Positions 26,693 through 36,378 of a DNA stretch of 64,000 bases are shown piece after piece (the stretch's first letter is position 1; the number at the start of each line of letters is the position of its first letter). This DNA comes from Nitrospiraceae bacterium UBA2600 (GTDB lineage Bacteria > Nitrospirota > Thermodesulfovibrionia > Thermodesulfovibrionales > Thermodesulfovibrionaceae), in the NCBI GenBank assembly GCA_002339325.1, contig DDKK01000031.1, forward strand, positions 28,648 to 92,647. The letters are read 5' to 3'. Below the pieces are notes generated by a model. That model saw nothing but the letters and a program-made list of their open reading frames with translations. It searched no databases and had not been told where the DNA came from. The position numbers and the translations under genes are program-made.

Positions 26693-26698
26693 TACAAT
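26693..26698 (+). promoter_or_regulatory. -10 box of the ftsH promoter
   Basis: TACAAT ends 6 nt before the ftsH ATG at 26705, and a TTTACT lies 18 bp upstream of it (26669-26674). With no Shine-Dalgarno, the transcript likely begins at the A of the start codon. Confidence 0.45.
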
Positions 26699-26704
26699 TA
26701 ATGT

Positions 26705-28516
26705 ATGAATGGTCAGGCAAAGGGTTCATTAAAGACATTTCTAATCTGGCTAATCATTGGTATATCGATAATAGCTCTGTTTAATCTCTTTAGTATGCCC
26801 CAAAAAAATGAGAAAGAGATAATATTTTCTGAATTTCTCCTAAAAGTTCAAGGAGGCGAGATTGATGAGGTGCTAATTAAGGATAATGCAATTACGGGTA
26901 AATTCAAAGATGGTTCACAGTTTAAAACCTACTACATAAACTATCCTGAACTAATTAAAGAGCTCACATCTCATGGTGTGAAAATATCCGTAAAGCCTCC
27001 TGAGCAGACACCTTGGTATGTTAATTTTCTTATATCTTGGGGGCCTGTAATATTCCTTGTTTTTTTATGGATACTTTTCATGAAGCAGATGCAAGCTGGA
27101 AGCAGTCGTGCCATGTCATTCGGGAAAGCCAGAGCTAAAATGATATCTAATAAGGCAATAAAAGTAACCTTTTCCGATGTGGCAGGCATAGAGGAAGTAA
27201 AGGAAGAAGTCAAAGAGATAGTTGACTTTCTCACAAATCCTCAGAAATACATAAAGCTTGGTGCTAAAATTCCCAAGGGAATTCTTCTGGTAGGCTCTCC
27301 TGGTACAGGAAAGACTCTTCTTGCTAAAGCAATTGCTGGTGAGGCAGGAGTGCCATTTTTCTCTATATCTGGCTCTGATTTTGTTGAGATGTTTGTGGGA
27401 GTAGGTGCAAGCCGAGTCCGTGACCTCTTTGACCAGGCTAAGAAAAACTCTCCCTGTATTGTGTTTATCGATGAAATAGATGCGGTGGGAAGACAAAGAG
27501 GTGCAGGACTTGGAGGAGGTCATGATGAAAGGGAACAAACTCTCAATCAGCTTCTTGTAGAAATGGACGGATTTGAAAGCAATGAGGGAATTATAGTGCT
27601 TGCTGCCACAAACAGACCTGATGTTTTAGACCCTGCTTTGCTAAGACCGGGTAGATTTGACAGACAGATAGTTGTCCCACTTCCCGATGTAAAAGGAAGG
27701 TTAGAAATACTCAAAGTCCACACGAGGAAAATACCGCTTGCAACAGATGTTGACCTTGAAAAAATAGCCAGAGGCACACCTGGTTTCTCAGGTGCAGATT
27801 TAGCTAATCTTGTAAATGAAGCCGCCCTTATTGCTGCAAGAAAAAATAGAGAAACCGTTAGTATGAGCGATTTTGAGTCTGCCAAGGATAAAGTCTTAAT
27901 GGGAGTTGAGAGAAAAAGCATGGTTTTAAGCGAAGAAGAACGCAAAATTACTGCCTATCATGAAGCAGGTCATGCCCTTGTGGCAAAGCTTACTCCATCA
28001 ACTGACCCAATCCATAAAGTTAGCATTATTCCAAGAGGAAGAGCTTTAGGAGTTACACAGCAACTTCCCCTTGATGACCGATATACCTATTCAAAAGATT
28101 ATTTATATGGCACACTTAAGGTGCTTCTTGGTGGCAGGGTAGCCGAGGAAATTGCCCTTGGCACCATGACCACAGGAGCGGGAAATGACCTTGAAAGAGC
28201 TACAGAACTTGCAAGAAAAATGGTTACCGAGTGGGGAATGAGTGAAAGAATGGGACCACTTACCTTTGGAAAAAGAGAGGAACATGTTTTTCTCGGAAGA
28301 GAGATTGCAAAACACCGAGACTATTCAGACAAGACCGCTGAAGAGATAGATGAAGAGACTAAAAGAATAGTTACAGAGGCTTATCATAACACTAAAGAGC
28401 TTTTAGAGCAAAACAGAGACCTTCTTGATGCTATTGCTAAAGCTCTTCTTGAAAGGGAAACCCTCGAAGCACAAGAGATAGACCAGATTGTTATAGAGAC
28501 TAAAAAGGCTGCATGA
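26705..28516 (+). CDS. ftsH: ATP-dependent zinc metalloprotease FtsH
   Basis: FtsH degrades membrane and regulatory proteins. The 603-aa protein has two N-terminal membrane helices around a small periplasmic domain, an AAA+ module (GSPGTGKT, FIDEIDAVGRQRG, second region of homology NRPDVLDPALLRPGRFDR), and the HEAGH zinc site. Length is normal. It overlaps folP by 4 nt. Confidence 0.97.
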   Translation: MNGQAKGSLKTFLIWLIIGISIIALFNLFSMPQKNEKEIIFSEFLLKVQGGEIDEVLIKDNAITGKFKDGSQFKTYYINYPELIKELTSHGVKISVKPPEQTPWYVNFLISWGPVIFLVFLWILFMKQMQAGSSRAMSFGKARAKMISNKAIKVTFSDVAGIEEVKEEVKEIVDFLTNPQKYIKLGAKIPKGILLVGSPGTGKTLLAKAIAGEAGVPFFSISGSDFVEMFVGVGASRVRDLFDQAKKNSPCIVFIDEIDAVGRQRGAGLGGGHDEREQTLNQLLVEMDGFESNEGIIVLAATNRPDVLDPALLRPGRFDRQIVVPLPDVKGRLEILKVHTRKIPLATDVDLEKIARGTPGFSGADLANLVNEAALIAARKNRETVSMSDFESAKDKVLMGVERKSMVLSEEERKITAYHEAGHALVAKLTPSTDPIHKVSIIPRGRALGVTQQLPLDDRYTYSKDYLYGTLKVLLGGRVAEEIALGTMTTGAGNDLERATELARKMVTEWGMSERMGPLTFGKREEHVFLGREIAKHRDYSDKTAEEIDEETKRIVTEAYHNTKELLEQNRDLLDAIAKALLERETLEAQEIDQIVIETKKAA

Positions 28517-29355
28517 AGTTAAATTTTAAAAACTTCCAGCTCGATTTCCTTAAAAAAACATACATTATGGGGATTGTCAATGTCACTCCCGATTCCTTTT
28601 ATGACGGAGGGCGATACTTTTCAGTTCAGAAAGCCATTGACCATGCCATGAGACTCGTTGATGAGGGAGCAGACATTATCGACATAGGAGGCGAATCTAC
28701 CCGACCTAATGCAGAACCAGTAAGTGAAGAGGAAGAGTTAAAGAGAGTAATTCCTGTAATTGAAAGTATTTCTTCTCGAGTTTCTATTCCTATTTCAATT
28801 GACACATACAAGGCCAGAGTTGCTGAAGAGGCTGTTAAAGCTGGAGCAACAATAATAAACGATATAAGTGGATTGAAATTTGATTCCCAAATGGCCTATG
28901 TAGCCTCAAAATATGATGTTGCCATAGTGGTAATGCATATAAAAGGAACTCCTCGAGATATGCAAATAAATCCCACCTATAATGCTCTTATTCCTGAAAT
29001 TACGGAATATCTCAGAAATTCCATAATAATAGCGAAAAATGCAGGAATTAATGAAGATAAAATAATAATTGACCCCGGAATTGGCTTTGGCAAGTTACCA
29101 GAACATAATCTTCAAATAATCAAGAACTTGAGAGAGTTTACCCTTCTTGGAAAACCTATTTTAATTGGGCCATCAAGAAAAAGTTTTATTGGCAAGGTCT
29201 TGAATGCAAACTCGCCAGATGAAAGACTTGAGGGAACAGCTTCTGTTGTTGCCATCTCAGTAATTAACGGTGCCAATATAGTCAGAGTGCACGATGTAGC
29301 CTATATGGCTAAAGTTGTAAAAATGGCAGATGCTATAAAATTTGGCTTATCTTAA
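28513..29355 (+). CDS. folP: Dihydropteroate synthase
   Basis: FolP joins p-aminobenzoate to the pterin diphosphate in folate synthesis. The 280-aa protein has MGIVNVTPDSFYDGG, the DIGGESTRPNA segment, NDISG and the GPSRKSFIG loop. It is translationally coupled to ftsH, a frequent arrangement. Its stop codon abuts that of the convergent argS. Confidence 0.96.
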   Translation: MKLNFKNFQLDFLKKTYIMGIVNVTPDSFYDGGRYFSVQKAIDHAMRLVDEGADIIDIGGESTRPNAEPVSEEEELKRVIPVIESISSRVSIPISIDTYKARVAEEAVKAGATIINDISGLKFDSQMAYVASKYDVAIVVMHIKGTPRDMQINPTYNALIPEITEYLRNSIIIAKNAGINEDKIIIDPGIGFGKLPEHNLQIIKNLREFTLLGKPILIGPSRKSFIGKVLNANSPDERLEGTASVVAISVINGANIVRVHDVAYMAKVVKMADAIKFGLS

Positions 29356-30975
29356 CTACATCTTGTGAGGTGCTTTAACGCCAAGCATCCTAAGTCCGTG
29401 TCTTAAAACAATCATTATAGCCCTGCAGAGACTTAATCTTGTTTGGCTTAATTTTTCATCATCCGAAAGAACTCTGTGTTTGTGATAATAACTGTGAAAT
29501 AGAGATGCTAATTCTTGTAGATAGAAGGTAATTCTATGGGGTTCGCGAAAATTCACTGCCAATTCAAAAATCATTGGATACTGGAGAACTTTTTTTATTA
29601 ATCTCATTTCCTCTTCATTAAAAAGCTCGCCGTTAAAGACATATGATACATGGCCTGCTTTTTCGAAAATACTGTTAATTCTTGCGTGAGCATACTGAAC
29701 ATAGAAAACAGGGTTTTCTTGAGACTGCTTTTTGGCAACCTCTACGTCAAACTCGAGATGGCTGTCTTGCCTGCGTGTAAGAAAAATAAATCTTGTCGTG
29801 TCAGCTCCTATTTCATCTATTAATTCTCTCAGAGTCACAAAGGTTCCTGCTCTTTTTGACATCTGGAAAGGTTTACCTTCTCTCAGAAGATTGACCATTT
29901 GAACAAGAAGAATTTTTATCTGCGATGCCTTAAATCCAAGTGCTTGCACTGCTGCTTTCACACGGGGAATGTAGCCATGATGATCAGCCCCCCAGATGTT
30001 TATCAGTTCATCAAAACCCCGTTCAATTTTATTTTTATGATAGGCAATATCAGAAGCGAAATATGTATATGTTCCGTCACTCTTTAGAACTACTCGGTCT
30101 TTATCGTCACCAAATGAAGTGGAACAAAACCACAAAGCCCCATCTTTCTCATAAACAAAACCAAGCTCTTTAAGCTTTATAATTGCTCTCTGAACTTCTC
30201 CCGTATGATATAACTTTCTCTCGCTTACCCAGCTATCAAAGGTTACTCCGAAATCTTCGAGGTCTTTCTTTATTTCATTGATAATTTTTCTGTAGGAAAA
30301 ATCAATTATTAAATCTCCCAATTCTTCGTAAGATCTGCCTTTAATGCTGTCTCCGTATGATTCGTATAATTCCTGAGCAATTTCCTTTATGTATTCACCT
30401 TTATAGCATTCCTCTGGAAATTCAACCTCTTTACCCCAAATTCTCTGAAGGGCAAGATAAACACTGAGCCCCAGTATTTCAATCTGCTTTCCAGCGTCGT
30501 TTATGTAATACTCCGTAGTAACTTCATAGCCTGCTTCTCTTAGTATATTTGACAGAGCCGAGCCAATTGCAGCCCCTCTTCCGTGTCCAAGATGAAGCGG
30601 ACCTGTTGGATTAGCGCTCACGAACTCAATCTGAACTTTCCTCGACCTACCAATGTCGGTTATGAAAAATTTTTCTTCTTTCTCAAGCAGCTCTTTAAGT
30701 TGATTAAATAAAAATTCCTTTTTAAATTTAAAATTTATAAAACCCGGGCCTGCTATTGAAATGTCTTCAAAAAATTCTCTATCAATTACAGATAAAATCT
30801 CATCTGCTATAGTTCTGGGAGGTTTTTTCAAAGTTTTTGTTAATTCCATTGCCACAGGAGAGCTAAGGTCACCAAAAGACTCATTTTTAGGAATTTCTAC
30901 TTCAATTTGTGGCTCCAATTGGTAATTTAGCTTTAATATAGCTTCTTCAAGTTTTTTTCTTAATAGACTGTGCAT
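29356..30975 (-). CDS. argS: Arginyl-tRNA synthetase
   Basis: The protein (539 aa from this start) is a class I synthetase with HLGHGRG as the HIGH motif and FQMSKRAG as the KMSKS motif, plus the N-terminal Add1 domain and the DALR anticodon-binding domain. A longer in-frame TTG start at 31008 exists, but it lies inside the promoter: TTGACT and TATATT with an 18-bp spacer end 8 nt before the ATG at 30975. The ATG start is therefore preferred. Confidence 0.95.
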   Translation of the reverse strand: MHSLLRKKLEEAILKLNYQLEPQIEVEIPKNESFGDLSSPVAMELTKTLKKPPRTIADEILSVIDREFFEDISIAGPGFINFKFKKEFLFNQLKELLEKEEKFFITDIGRSRKVQIEFVSANPTGPLHLGHGRGAAIGSALSNILREAGYEVTTEYYINDAGKQIEILGLSVYLALQRIWGKEVEFPEECYKGEYIKEIAQELYESYGDSIKGRSYEELGDLIIDFSYRKIINEIKKDLEDFGVTFDSWVSERKLYHTGEVQRAIIKLKELGFVYEKDGALWFCSTSFGDDKDRVVLKSDGTYTYFASDIAYHKNKIERGFDELINIWGADHHGYIPRVKAAVQALGFKASQIKILLVQMVNLLREGKPFQMSKRAGTFVTLRELIDEIGADTTRFIFLTRRQDSHLEFDVEVAKKQSQENPVFYVQYAHARINSIFEKAGHVSYVFNGELFNEEEMRLIKKVLQYPMIFELAVNFREPHRITFYLQELASLFHSYYHKHRVLSDDEKLSQTRLSLCRAIMIVLRHGLRMLGVKAPHKM

Positions 30976-30983
30976 AGAAGTTA

Positions 30984-31013
30984 AATATATCGTATATAAT
31001 ACTGACAAGTCAA
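30984..31013 (-). promoter_or_regulatory. argS promoter
   Basis: On the minus strand TTGACT (31013-31008) and TATATT (30989-30984) are 18 bp apart. The -10 box ends 8 nt before the argS ATG and no Shine-Dalgarno is present, so the mRNA should be leaderless or nearly so. Confidence 0.5.
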
Positions 31014-31109
31014 TTAGAATATTGTTTAAAGATGATATTTGAAGACACCTCTAACTCTCTCAAATATAAAGCATAGAACCCATAAATAGAGCTTAGATGC
31101 TTAAAACTA

Positions 31110-31118
31110 TGCTATAAT
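31110..31118 (+). promoter_or_regulatory. Extended -10 of the ROK-lepA-lepB-ribE promoter
   Basis: A perfect extended -10 (TGcTATAAT) lies 11 nt before the ATG of the ROK gene. The -35 region is weak (CTTAGA), as is common with extended -10 promoters. The predicted leader is only about 5 nt. Confidence 0.55.
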
Positions 31119-31129
31119 AATTTTCTGCT

Positions 31130-32050
31130 ATGGCTTACATAGGTGTTGATATAGGAGGGACATACACAAAAATTGGAGTATTAACTGAGCAAGGGGAAGT
31201 TGTGCGCCTCTGTAAGTTTCCCACTTATGGAGAACCTCTTGAGTTTATATTTGAAGAGATAGACGATATCCTTAATGTTTTTACAATCGATGGAATTGGC
31301 GTAGGCATAGCAGGACTGGTAGACGAAGAGGGAAATGTAATTAAAGCATCGAATATTCCTTTTTTCAATGATTTTCCGTTGAAAAAAATATTAGCAGAAA
31401 GATACAAGGTAGAGATAGCCGTTCAGAATGATGCCTTTGCTGCAACATTAGCAGAAGCTCTAATAGGCGAGGGCAAAAATTCTAATAATTTTATTCTCCT
31501 TACTCTTGGCACAGGCATAGGAAGTGGGTATTGGTCAAAAGAACAAAATATGAAATTTCCAATGGAAGCAGGACACATGACGATTAATTATCAGGGAAAA
31601 TCATGCAGTTGTGGTAATACAGGATGTCTGGAAGTTTACGCCTCTGCAAGAGCAATAAAAGATAACTTAATTGAGAAAATTGAAAAAGGTGAACAGAGTA
31701 ACATAAAAATGCTTTACGAGGGTAACTTCTATAAAGCAACAGCTGAGGATATTTACAAAACGGCATTAGAAGGAGACCCCTTATGCAGAAGCGTTCTCAA
31801 AGAAGCTGGCAAGGCACTTGGAGCGGGTGTAGCAAATTTAATAAATATTTTTGGACCTGAACGAATAATTTTCACTGGAGGACTATCAAAGGCTGTTAAC
31901 ATTTATATTGAAACAGCCATTTCTGAAGCACAAAAGAGAGCTATGAAAGGACTAAAAACTGAAATGTTTGTTTCTTCGTTAGTAGATAAAGGTGGAATAA
32001 TAGGAGCAGTTGCTGCTCTTCCTAATTTTAATTTATGCTCAAGAGCATGA
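31130..32050 (+). CDS. ROK-family sugar kinase (glucokinase-like)
   Basis: The 306-aa protein has the ATP-binding DIGGTYTKIGV start and the ROK zinc motif CSCGNTGCLE. No DNA-binding N-terminus is present, so it is an enzyme rather than a repressor. Glucokinase or an N-acetylhexosamine/mannose kinase is most likely. It overlaps lepA by 4 nt (ATGA) if lepA starts at 32047. Confidence 0.85.
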   Translation: MAYIGVDIGGTYTKIGVLTEQGEVVRLCKFPTYGEPLEFIFEEIDDILNVFTIDGIGVGIAGLVDEEGNVIKASNIPFFNDFPLKKILAERYKVEIAVQNDAFAATLAEALIGEGKNSNNFILLTLGTGIGSGYWSKEQNMKFPMEAGHMTINYQGKSCSCGNTGCLEVYASARAIKDNLIEKIEKGEQSNIKMLYEGNFYKATAEDIYKTALEGDPLCRSVLKEAGKALGAGVANLINIFGPERIIFTGGLSKAVNIYIETAISEAQKRAMKGLKTEMFVSSLVDKGGIIGAVAALPNFNLCSRA

Positions 32051-33831
32051 AAAATATCAGAAACTTTTCAATAATAGCCCACATAGACCACGGAAAATCA
32101 ACTCTTGCAGACAGACTGCTTGAATTTACAGGTGCTGTAAATCTTGGGGGAAAAATGGGACAGATTCTTGATTCAATGGATTTAGAAAGAGAGAGAGGAA
32201 TAACAATAAAAGCTCATGCAGTAAGACTTACTTATAAAGCTGATGATAACGAAGTATATACTTTGAACTTAATTGATACTCCAGGACATGTGGATTTTTC
32301 CTATGAAGTATCTCGTTCTTTAGCTTGCTGTGAAGGTAGCCTATTGGTTGTCGATGCTACTCAGGGTGTAGAGGCTCAGACCGTAGCAAATGCATACCTG
32401 GCAATAGACCACAATCACGAGATAATTCCAGTAATAAACAAAATAGACCTGCCACAAGCTGACCCAGAACGGGTTAAAAAACAAATTGAAGACATCATTG
32501 GAATAGACTCATCGGAAGCAATTCTGGCTTCGGCAAAAGAGGGAATCGGAACTAAAGATATTCTTGAGGCAGTGGTAAAGAAAATTCCCTCTCCCAAAGG
32601 AAACCCAAAAGCTCCTTTAAGAGCGATGATATTTGATTCTTGGTTTGATAATTATCTCGGCGTAATCATTCTTGTGAGAGTCTTTGACGGAGAGCTGAAA
32701 AAGGGAATGCGAATAAAGCTATTCGCTACTGAAAATGAATATGAAGTGCAAAGACTTGGCATTCTTACTCCTCTTCCAAAAGATACAGAGTTTTTATCAG
32801 CGGGCGAAGTAGGCTTTATTGTCGCAGGAATTAAAAATATAGCAGATACCAAAATAGGTGACACCGTTACAGAAGCAAACAATGCTGCTACTGAACCTTT
32901 ACCAGGATTCAGAGAAGTTAAACCAATGGTTTTCTGTGGCCTTTATCCAACAGAAACACATCAATATGAAGAACTAAAAACAGCTCTTGAAAAGCTCAGG
33001 CTTAATGACTCATCCTTTTTCTTTGAGCCAGAAACATCTGCAGCCCTTGGATTTGGTTTTAGGTGTGGCTTTTTAGGTCTTCTTCATATGGAAATAATAA
33101 AAGAGCGATTAGAAAGAGAGTTTAATCTCTCCCTCATCAGTACTGCTCCTACGGTGAGATATAAAATTATTGAAAAAAGTGGTGAAGCCTATCTTATTGA
33201 TAATCCAAGTAAAATGCCTAAATTTTTTGAGAGTATAGAAGAACCTTTCATGAAAGTTTCAATTATAGTGCCTGAAAATTATGTTGGAGAGATATTGAAG
33301 TTATGCCAGGAAAAAAGAGGAATCCAGAAAGAGTTTTCCTACATAACAAAGGACAGAATTCTTCTTGTATACGAAATACCCTTAAATGAGATTTTATGGG
33401 ATTTCTATGATAAACTTAAATCACTCTCAAAAGGATATGCTTCTATGGATTATGAGTTCCTCGGATATAGACCGAGTAGTCTTGTAAAGCTTGATATCCT
33501 TATTAATGGCGAACAGGTAGATGCCCTTTCAGTGATTGTCCACAAAGATAAAGCCTATTATAAAGGTCGTGCCATTGCCCAGAAGTTAAGAGAGGTGATA
33601 CCCAGACAACTATTTGAGGTAGTAATACAGGCAGCCATAGGTGGTAAAATAATTGCTCGTGAAAGCATTGTTCCACTTAAAAAGAATGTCCTTGCAAAAT
33701 GTTATGGCGGTGACGTTACAAGAAAGAAAAAGCTTCTTGAAAAACAAAAGGAAGGTAAAAAAAGAATGAAACAAATTGGCAGAGTTGAAATACCTCAAGA
33801 GGCATTTCTATCAGTTCTGAAAGTAGAGTAA
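32047..33831 (+). CDS. lepA: Elongation factor 4 (LepA), ribosome back-translocase GTPase
   Basis: The GTPase (594 aa from this start) begins MKNIRNFSIIAHIDHGKST, the standard LepA start, and has DTPGHVDF and NKIDLP of the G domain and the LepA-specific C-terminus. It acts on stalled or misplaced ribosomes. A start four codons earlier (32035) is open, but the family start and the ATGA overlap favour 32047. Confidence 0.95.
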   Translation: MKNIRNFSIIAHIDHGKSTLADRLLEFTGAVNLGGKMGQILDSMDLERERGITIKAHAVRLTYKADDNEVYTLNLIDTPGHVDFSYEVSRSLACCEGSLLVVDATQGVEAQTVANAYLAIDHNHEIIPVINKIDLPQADPERVKKQIEDIIGIDSSEAILASAKEGIGTKDILEAVVKKIPSPKGNPKAPLRAMIFDSWFDNYLGVIILVRVFDGELKKGMRIKLFATENEYEVQRLGILTPLPKDTEFLSAGEVGFIVAGIKNIADTKIGDTVTEANNAATEPLPGFREVKPMVFCGLYPTETHQYEELKTALEKLRLNDSSFFFEPETSAALGFGFRCGFLGLLHMEIIKERLEREFNLSLISTAPTVRYKIIEKSGEAYLIDNPSKMPKFFESIEEPFMKVSIIVPENYVGEILKLCQEKRGIQKEFSYITKDRILLVYEIPLNEILWDFYDKLKSLSKGYASMDYEFLGYRPSSLVKLDILINGEQVDALSVIVHKDKAYYKGRAIAQKLREVIPRQLFEVVIQAAIGGKIIARESIVPLKKNVLAKCYGGDVTRKKKLLEKQKEGKKRMKQIGRVEIPQEAFLSVLKVE

Positions 33832-33841
33832 GGAGGTCAAA

Positions 33842-34447
33842 TTGACAGCAAAAAAAATTCTTGAATATGTAAAGAGCATAGGAATCGCAATTCTAATAGC
33901 TCTTTTCATAAGGGCATACATAATTCAGGCATTTAAAATTCCATCGGGCTCTATGATTCCAACTCTACTAATTGGAGACCATCTTCTTGTAACTAAATTC
34001 ATATATGGCGTAAAGCCTCCTTTCACGGAAAATAAGATTTTAGTAATAGACAAGCCTAAAATAGGAGATATCATAGTTTTTAAATATCCTGAAGACCCAA
34101 GTAGAGATTTCATAAAGAGAGTAATAGCAGTAGGAGGTGATACAGTAGAGATTAAAAATAAAAAAGTTTTTGTAAATGGCATAGAACTCAAAGAATCATA
34201 TGCGAGATATACTGACGCCTACATGCATCCATCCGAATTAGACCCGAGAGACAATTTAGGTCCGATAAAAGTGCCTGAAGGTAAACTCTTTGTAATGGGA
34301 GACAACAGAGACCACAGCTATGACAGCCGTTTCTGGGGATTCGTAGACCTTAAAGATGTAAGAGGAAAGGCTTTGATAATATACTGGTCTTGGGATAGCG
34401 AAAAGAGTAAACCAAGACTGGAAAGAATTGGTAAACTAATAAAGTAA
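33842..34447 (+). CDS. lepB: Signal peptidase I
   Basis: LepB cuts signal peptides on the outer face of the inner membrane. The 201-aa protein has one N-terminal membrane helix, the catalytic serine in PSGSMIPTL, the catalytic lysine in RDFIKRVIAVGGD, and the GDNRDHSYDSR box. The start is TTG, set by AAGGAGGT 4-5 nt upstream. The stop overlaps the ribE start (TAATG). Confidence 0.96.
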   Translation: MTAKKILEYVKSIGIAILIALFIRAYIIQAFKIPSGSMIPTLLIGDHLLVTKFIYGVKPPFTENKILVIDKPKIGDIIVFKYPEDPSRDFIKRVIAVGGDTVEIKNKKVFVNGIELKESYARYTDAYMHPSELDPRDNLGPIKVPEGKLFVMGDNRDHSYDSRFWGFVDLKDVRGKALIIYWSWDSEKSKPRLERIGKLIK

Positions 34448-35097
34448 TGTTTACAGGAATAATAGTTGAGCTTGGCGAAGTTTACGATATTAAAAAACTT
34501 GGCAATTCAGCCAAATTAAATATTCTTTCTGAAAAAGTCATAAAAGATGCTTCAATCGGTGACAGCATATCCGTAAACGGTGTTTGTCTCACTGTAACAG
34601 AAATTGAAAGAAAAAGAGGAATAATATCCTTTGATGTGTCTAACGAGACCCTTCAGAAAACCACTACAGGAGAATTAAAAAAAAGTTCTCCCGTAAACCT
34701 TGAACCAGCACTTACCCTTAATACCAGAATTGGCGGACATTTAGTGAGTGGCCATGTAGAGGGAATTGGAAAGATAAGAAACATTGACACAATTGGTGAT
34801 TATCTAAAAATAGAAATCGAAGCTCCTCAGGAGATTCTTAAATATTGCATAAAAAAAGGTTCGATAGCAATTGATGGAATTAGTCTTACCATAGTTGAAG
34901 TATTCTCCGATGCCTTTAATGTAGTTATCATTCCTCACACAGCTAAAATGACTACCGTAGGCTATAAAAAAGTCGGAGATAGCGTAAACCTTGAACCTGA
35001 CTTAATAGCTAAATATGTGGAGAAATTTCTAAGTTACCGAGAACAAACAGCAGATGAAAAAATAATGGCTAAATTGAAAAAACACGGATTTATTTGA
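34447..35097 (+). CDS. ribE: Riboflavin synthase alpha chain
   Basis: The 216-aa protein has the typical MFTGIIVELG start and two tandem lumazine-binding repeats (SVNGVCLTV in the first, AIDGISLTI in the second). It makes riboflavin from two molecules of dimethylribityllumazine. No other rib genes are near. It is the last conserved gene before an AT-rich foreign-looking gene. Confidence 0.95.
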   Translation: MFTGIIVELGEVYDIKKLGNSAKLNILSEKVIKDASIGDSISVNGVCLTVTEIERKRGIISFDVSNETLQKTTTGELKKSSPVNLEPALTLNTRIGGHLVSGHVEGIGKIRNIDTIGDYLKIEIEAPQEILKYCIKKGSIAIDGISLTIVEVFSDAFNVVIIPHTAKMTTVGYKKVGDSVNLEPDLIAKYVEKFLSYREQTADEKIMAKLKKHGFI

Positions 35098-35115
35098 AAA
35101 ATTTTCCATTAATAG

Positions 35116-36342
35116 ATGAAGAATAGTATTAGATTTTTAATAGAAAGAGTGAATATTTACCTAAAGCTTAAATATCCTATACTTTCGCTCTTTTTTCATA
35201 AAATATTTATAATATTTATATCGATTTTAATTGTTATTTTTATTTTTTTTACTTTTGCAATAGATTTTCAAGGTATATTAAGTAATTTTTTTGCTTCCTT
35301 TTTGTATAGTTTTTTTATTTTTATAATTCTTATTCTAATTATCACTTTTAAATCAATCTCTTATACTAAGCCAATAGGTATAAATTCAAAAAATTCAATT
35401 TTATCAATTAAGGAATATCAGTATTTTTTAGATTTAACTAACTTAAAAATAGAAAAGATAGAATTTGACATTGAAAATATTACCAAAATAAAACAATTAG
35501 ACGATTTTTTATACGTCAAAACCTTTATAGATTTCCTCCCTTTTGATAAAAAAGAACTTTTTATGATAGAAGCTGGAAATCTTGATATTCCAAAATTAAC
35601 TTTAGAGTCTATAAATATTTCTAATGGGAATTGTCTTAAATTAAAGGTATCAAGTTGCTCTTTTTTTTGCATTTACTACACTCATTACTTCGCTGATTAT
35701 ATTTTTTCATCTTCTTCAAATATGGAGAATACAAAAGAAGAAAATACCCTTAAAAACCTTATAGGCAGGAATGTATCAAAAATTTTATTAGATAATATTG
35801 TTAACTTCTCAAAAAACAAAAATTTTTCTTTACCATCTTTATTACCAAATCCACTTGGAATTACTGGAATTATTCAAATTGGAGACAAATATATAATAAG
35901 AAAAAGGAATAAAAGAGTAATTTCTGAAATGGATACTTACGATTGGTCATTCTCTGGGCTAATAGATTCTCATGATTTTTTATATGAATACTATTCTGGC
36001 ATTAAAGTAATTGATATATTAAAAATAATTGAAAAAGAAATAATAGATGAGCTTAATTTACCTATAAAATTTGAAAATTTAAATGATTATATTATTGGTA
36101 TTCTTCCATTAGGAATAGTATTTAATGAAAAATATCTTTATCAACCCGAGTTAATATTATATTTAAATTTAAAAGAAAAGATTCTAAATTATCTTGACTT
36201 TAAAGAATTAAGTATTAAATTATATTCAATTGAAGAAATAAAAATAAATATATTTAAAGAGTATGAAATAGGAAATAAAAAAATAAAAAATTTATTTGTA
36301 ATTAGTTTTGAATTATTAAATAATTTTCTAAAAAATAAGTAA
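35116..36342 (+). CDS. AT-rich orphan: two-helix membrane protein with Nudix-like domain
   Basis: I do not recognise this 408-aa protein as a whole. Two hydrophobic helices (about 28-48 and 57-78) are followed by a soluble region of unknown fold (about 90-240) and a Nudix-like domain (about 249-355). The latter has a GIIQIGDKYIIRKR strand pair, a WSFSGLID turn in place of the GG loop, and KEIIDELNL (307-315), close to the REUXEEXGU half of the Nudix box. Base composition is extreme: sampled 60-nt lines have 6 to 20 G+C, against 23 in a ribE line. It has no Shine-Dalgarno. Horizontal origin is likely. The Nudix reading is inference. Confidence 0.6.
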   Translation: MKNSIRFLIERVNIYLKLKYPILSLFFHKIFIIFISILIVIFIFFTFAIDFQGILSNFFASFLYSFFIFIILILIITFKSISYTKPIGINSKNSILSIKEYQYFLDLTNLKIEKIEFDIENITKIKQLDDFLYVKTFIDFLPFDKKELFMIEAGNLDIPKLTLESINISNGNCLKLKVSSCSFFCIYYTHYFADYIFSSSSNMENTKEENTLKNLIGRNVSKILLDNIVNFSKNKNFSLPSLLPNPLGITGIIQIGDKYIIRKRNKRVISEMDTYDWSFSGLIDSHDFLYEYYSGIKVIDILKIIEKEIIDELNLPIKFENLNDYIIGILPLGIVFNEKYLYQPELILYLNLKEKILNYLDFKELSIKLYSIEEIKINIFKEYEIGNKKIKNLFVISFELLNNFLKNK

Positions 36343-36378
36343 TTAGTTGGACAATTATTTCAATTTTTTAAAGGCTTG

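Noticed and set aside
30976..31008. Longer argS start at TTG 31008
   Set aside because: This start lies inside the -35/-10 region that best explains argS transcription, and the ATG at 30975 gives the normal family N-terminus.
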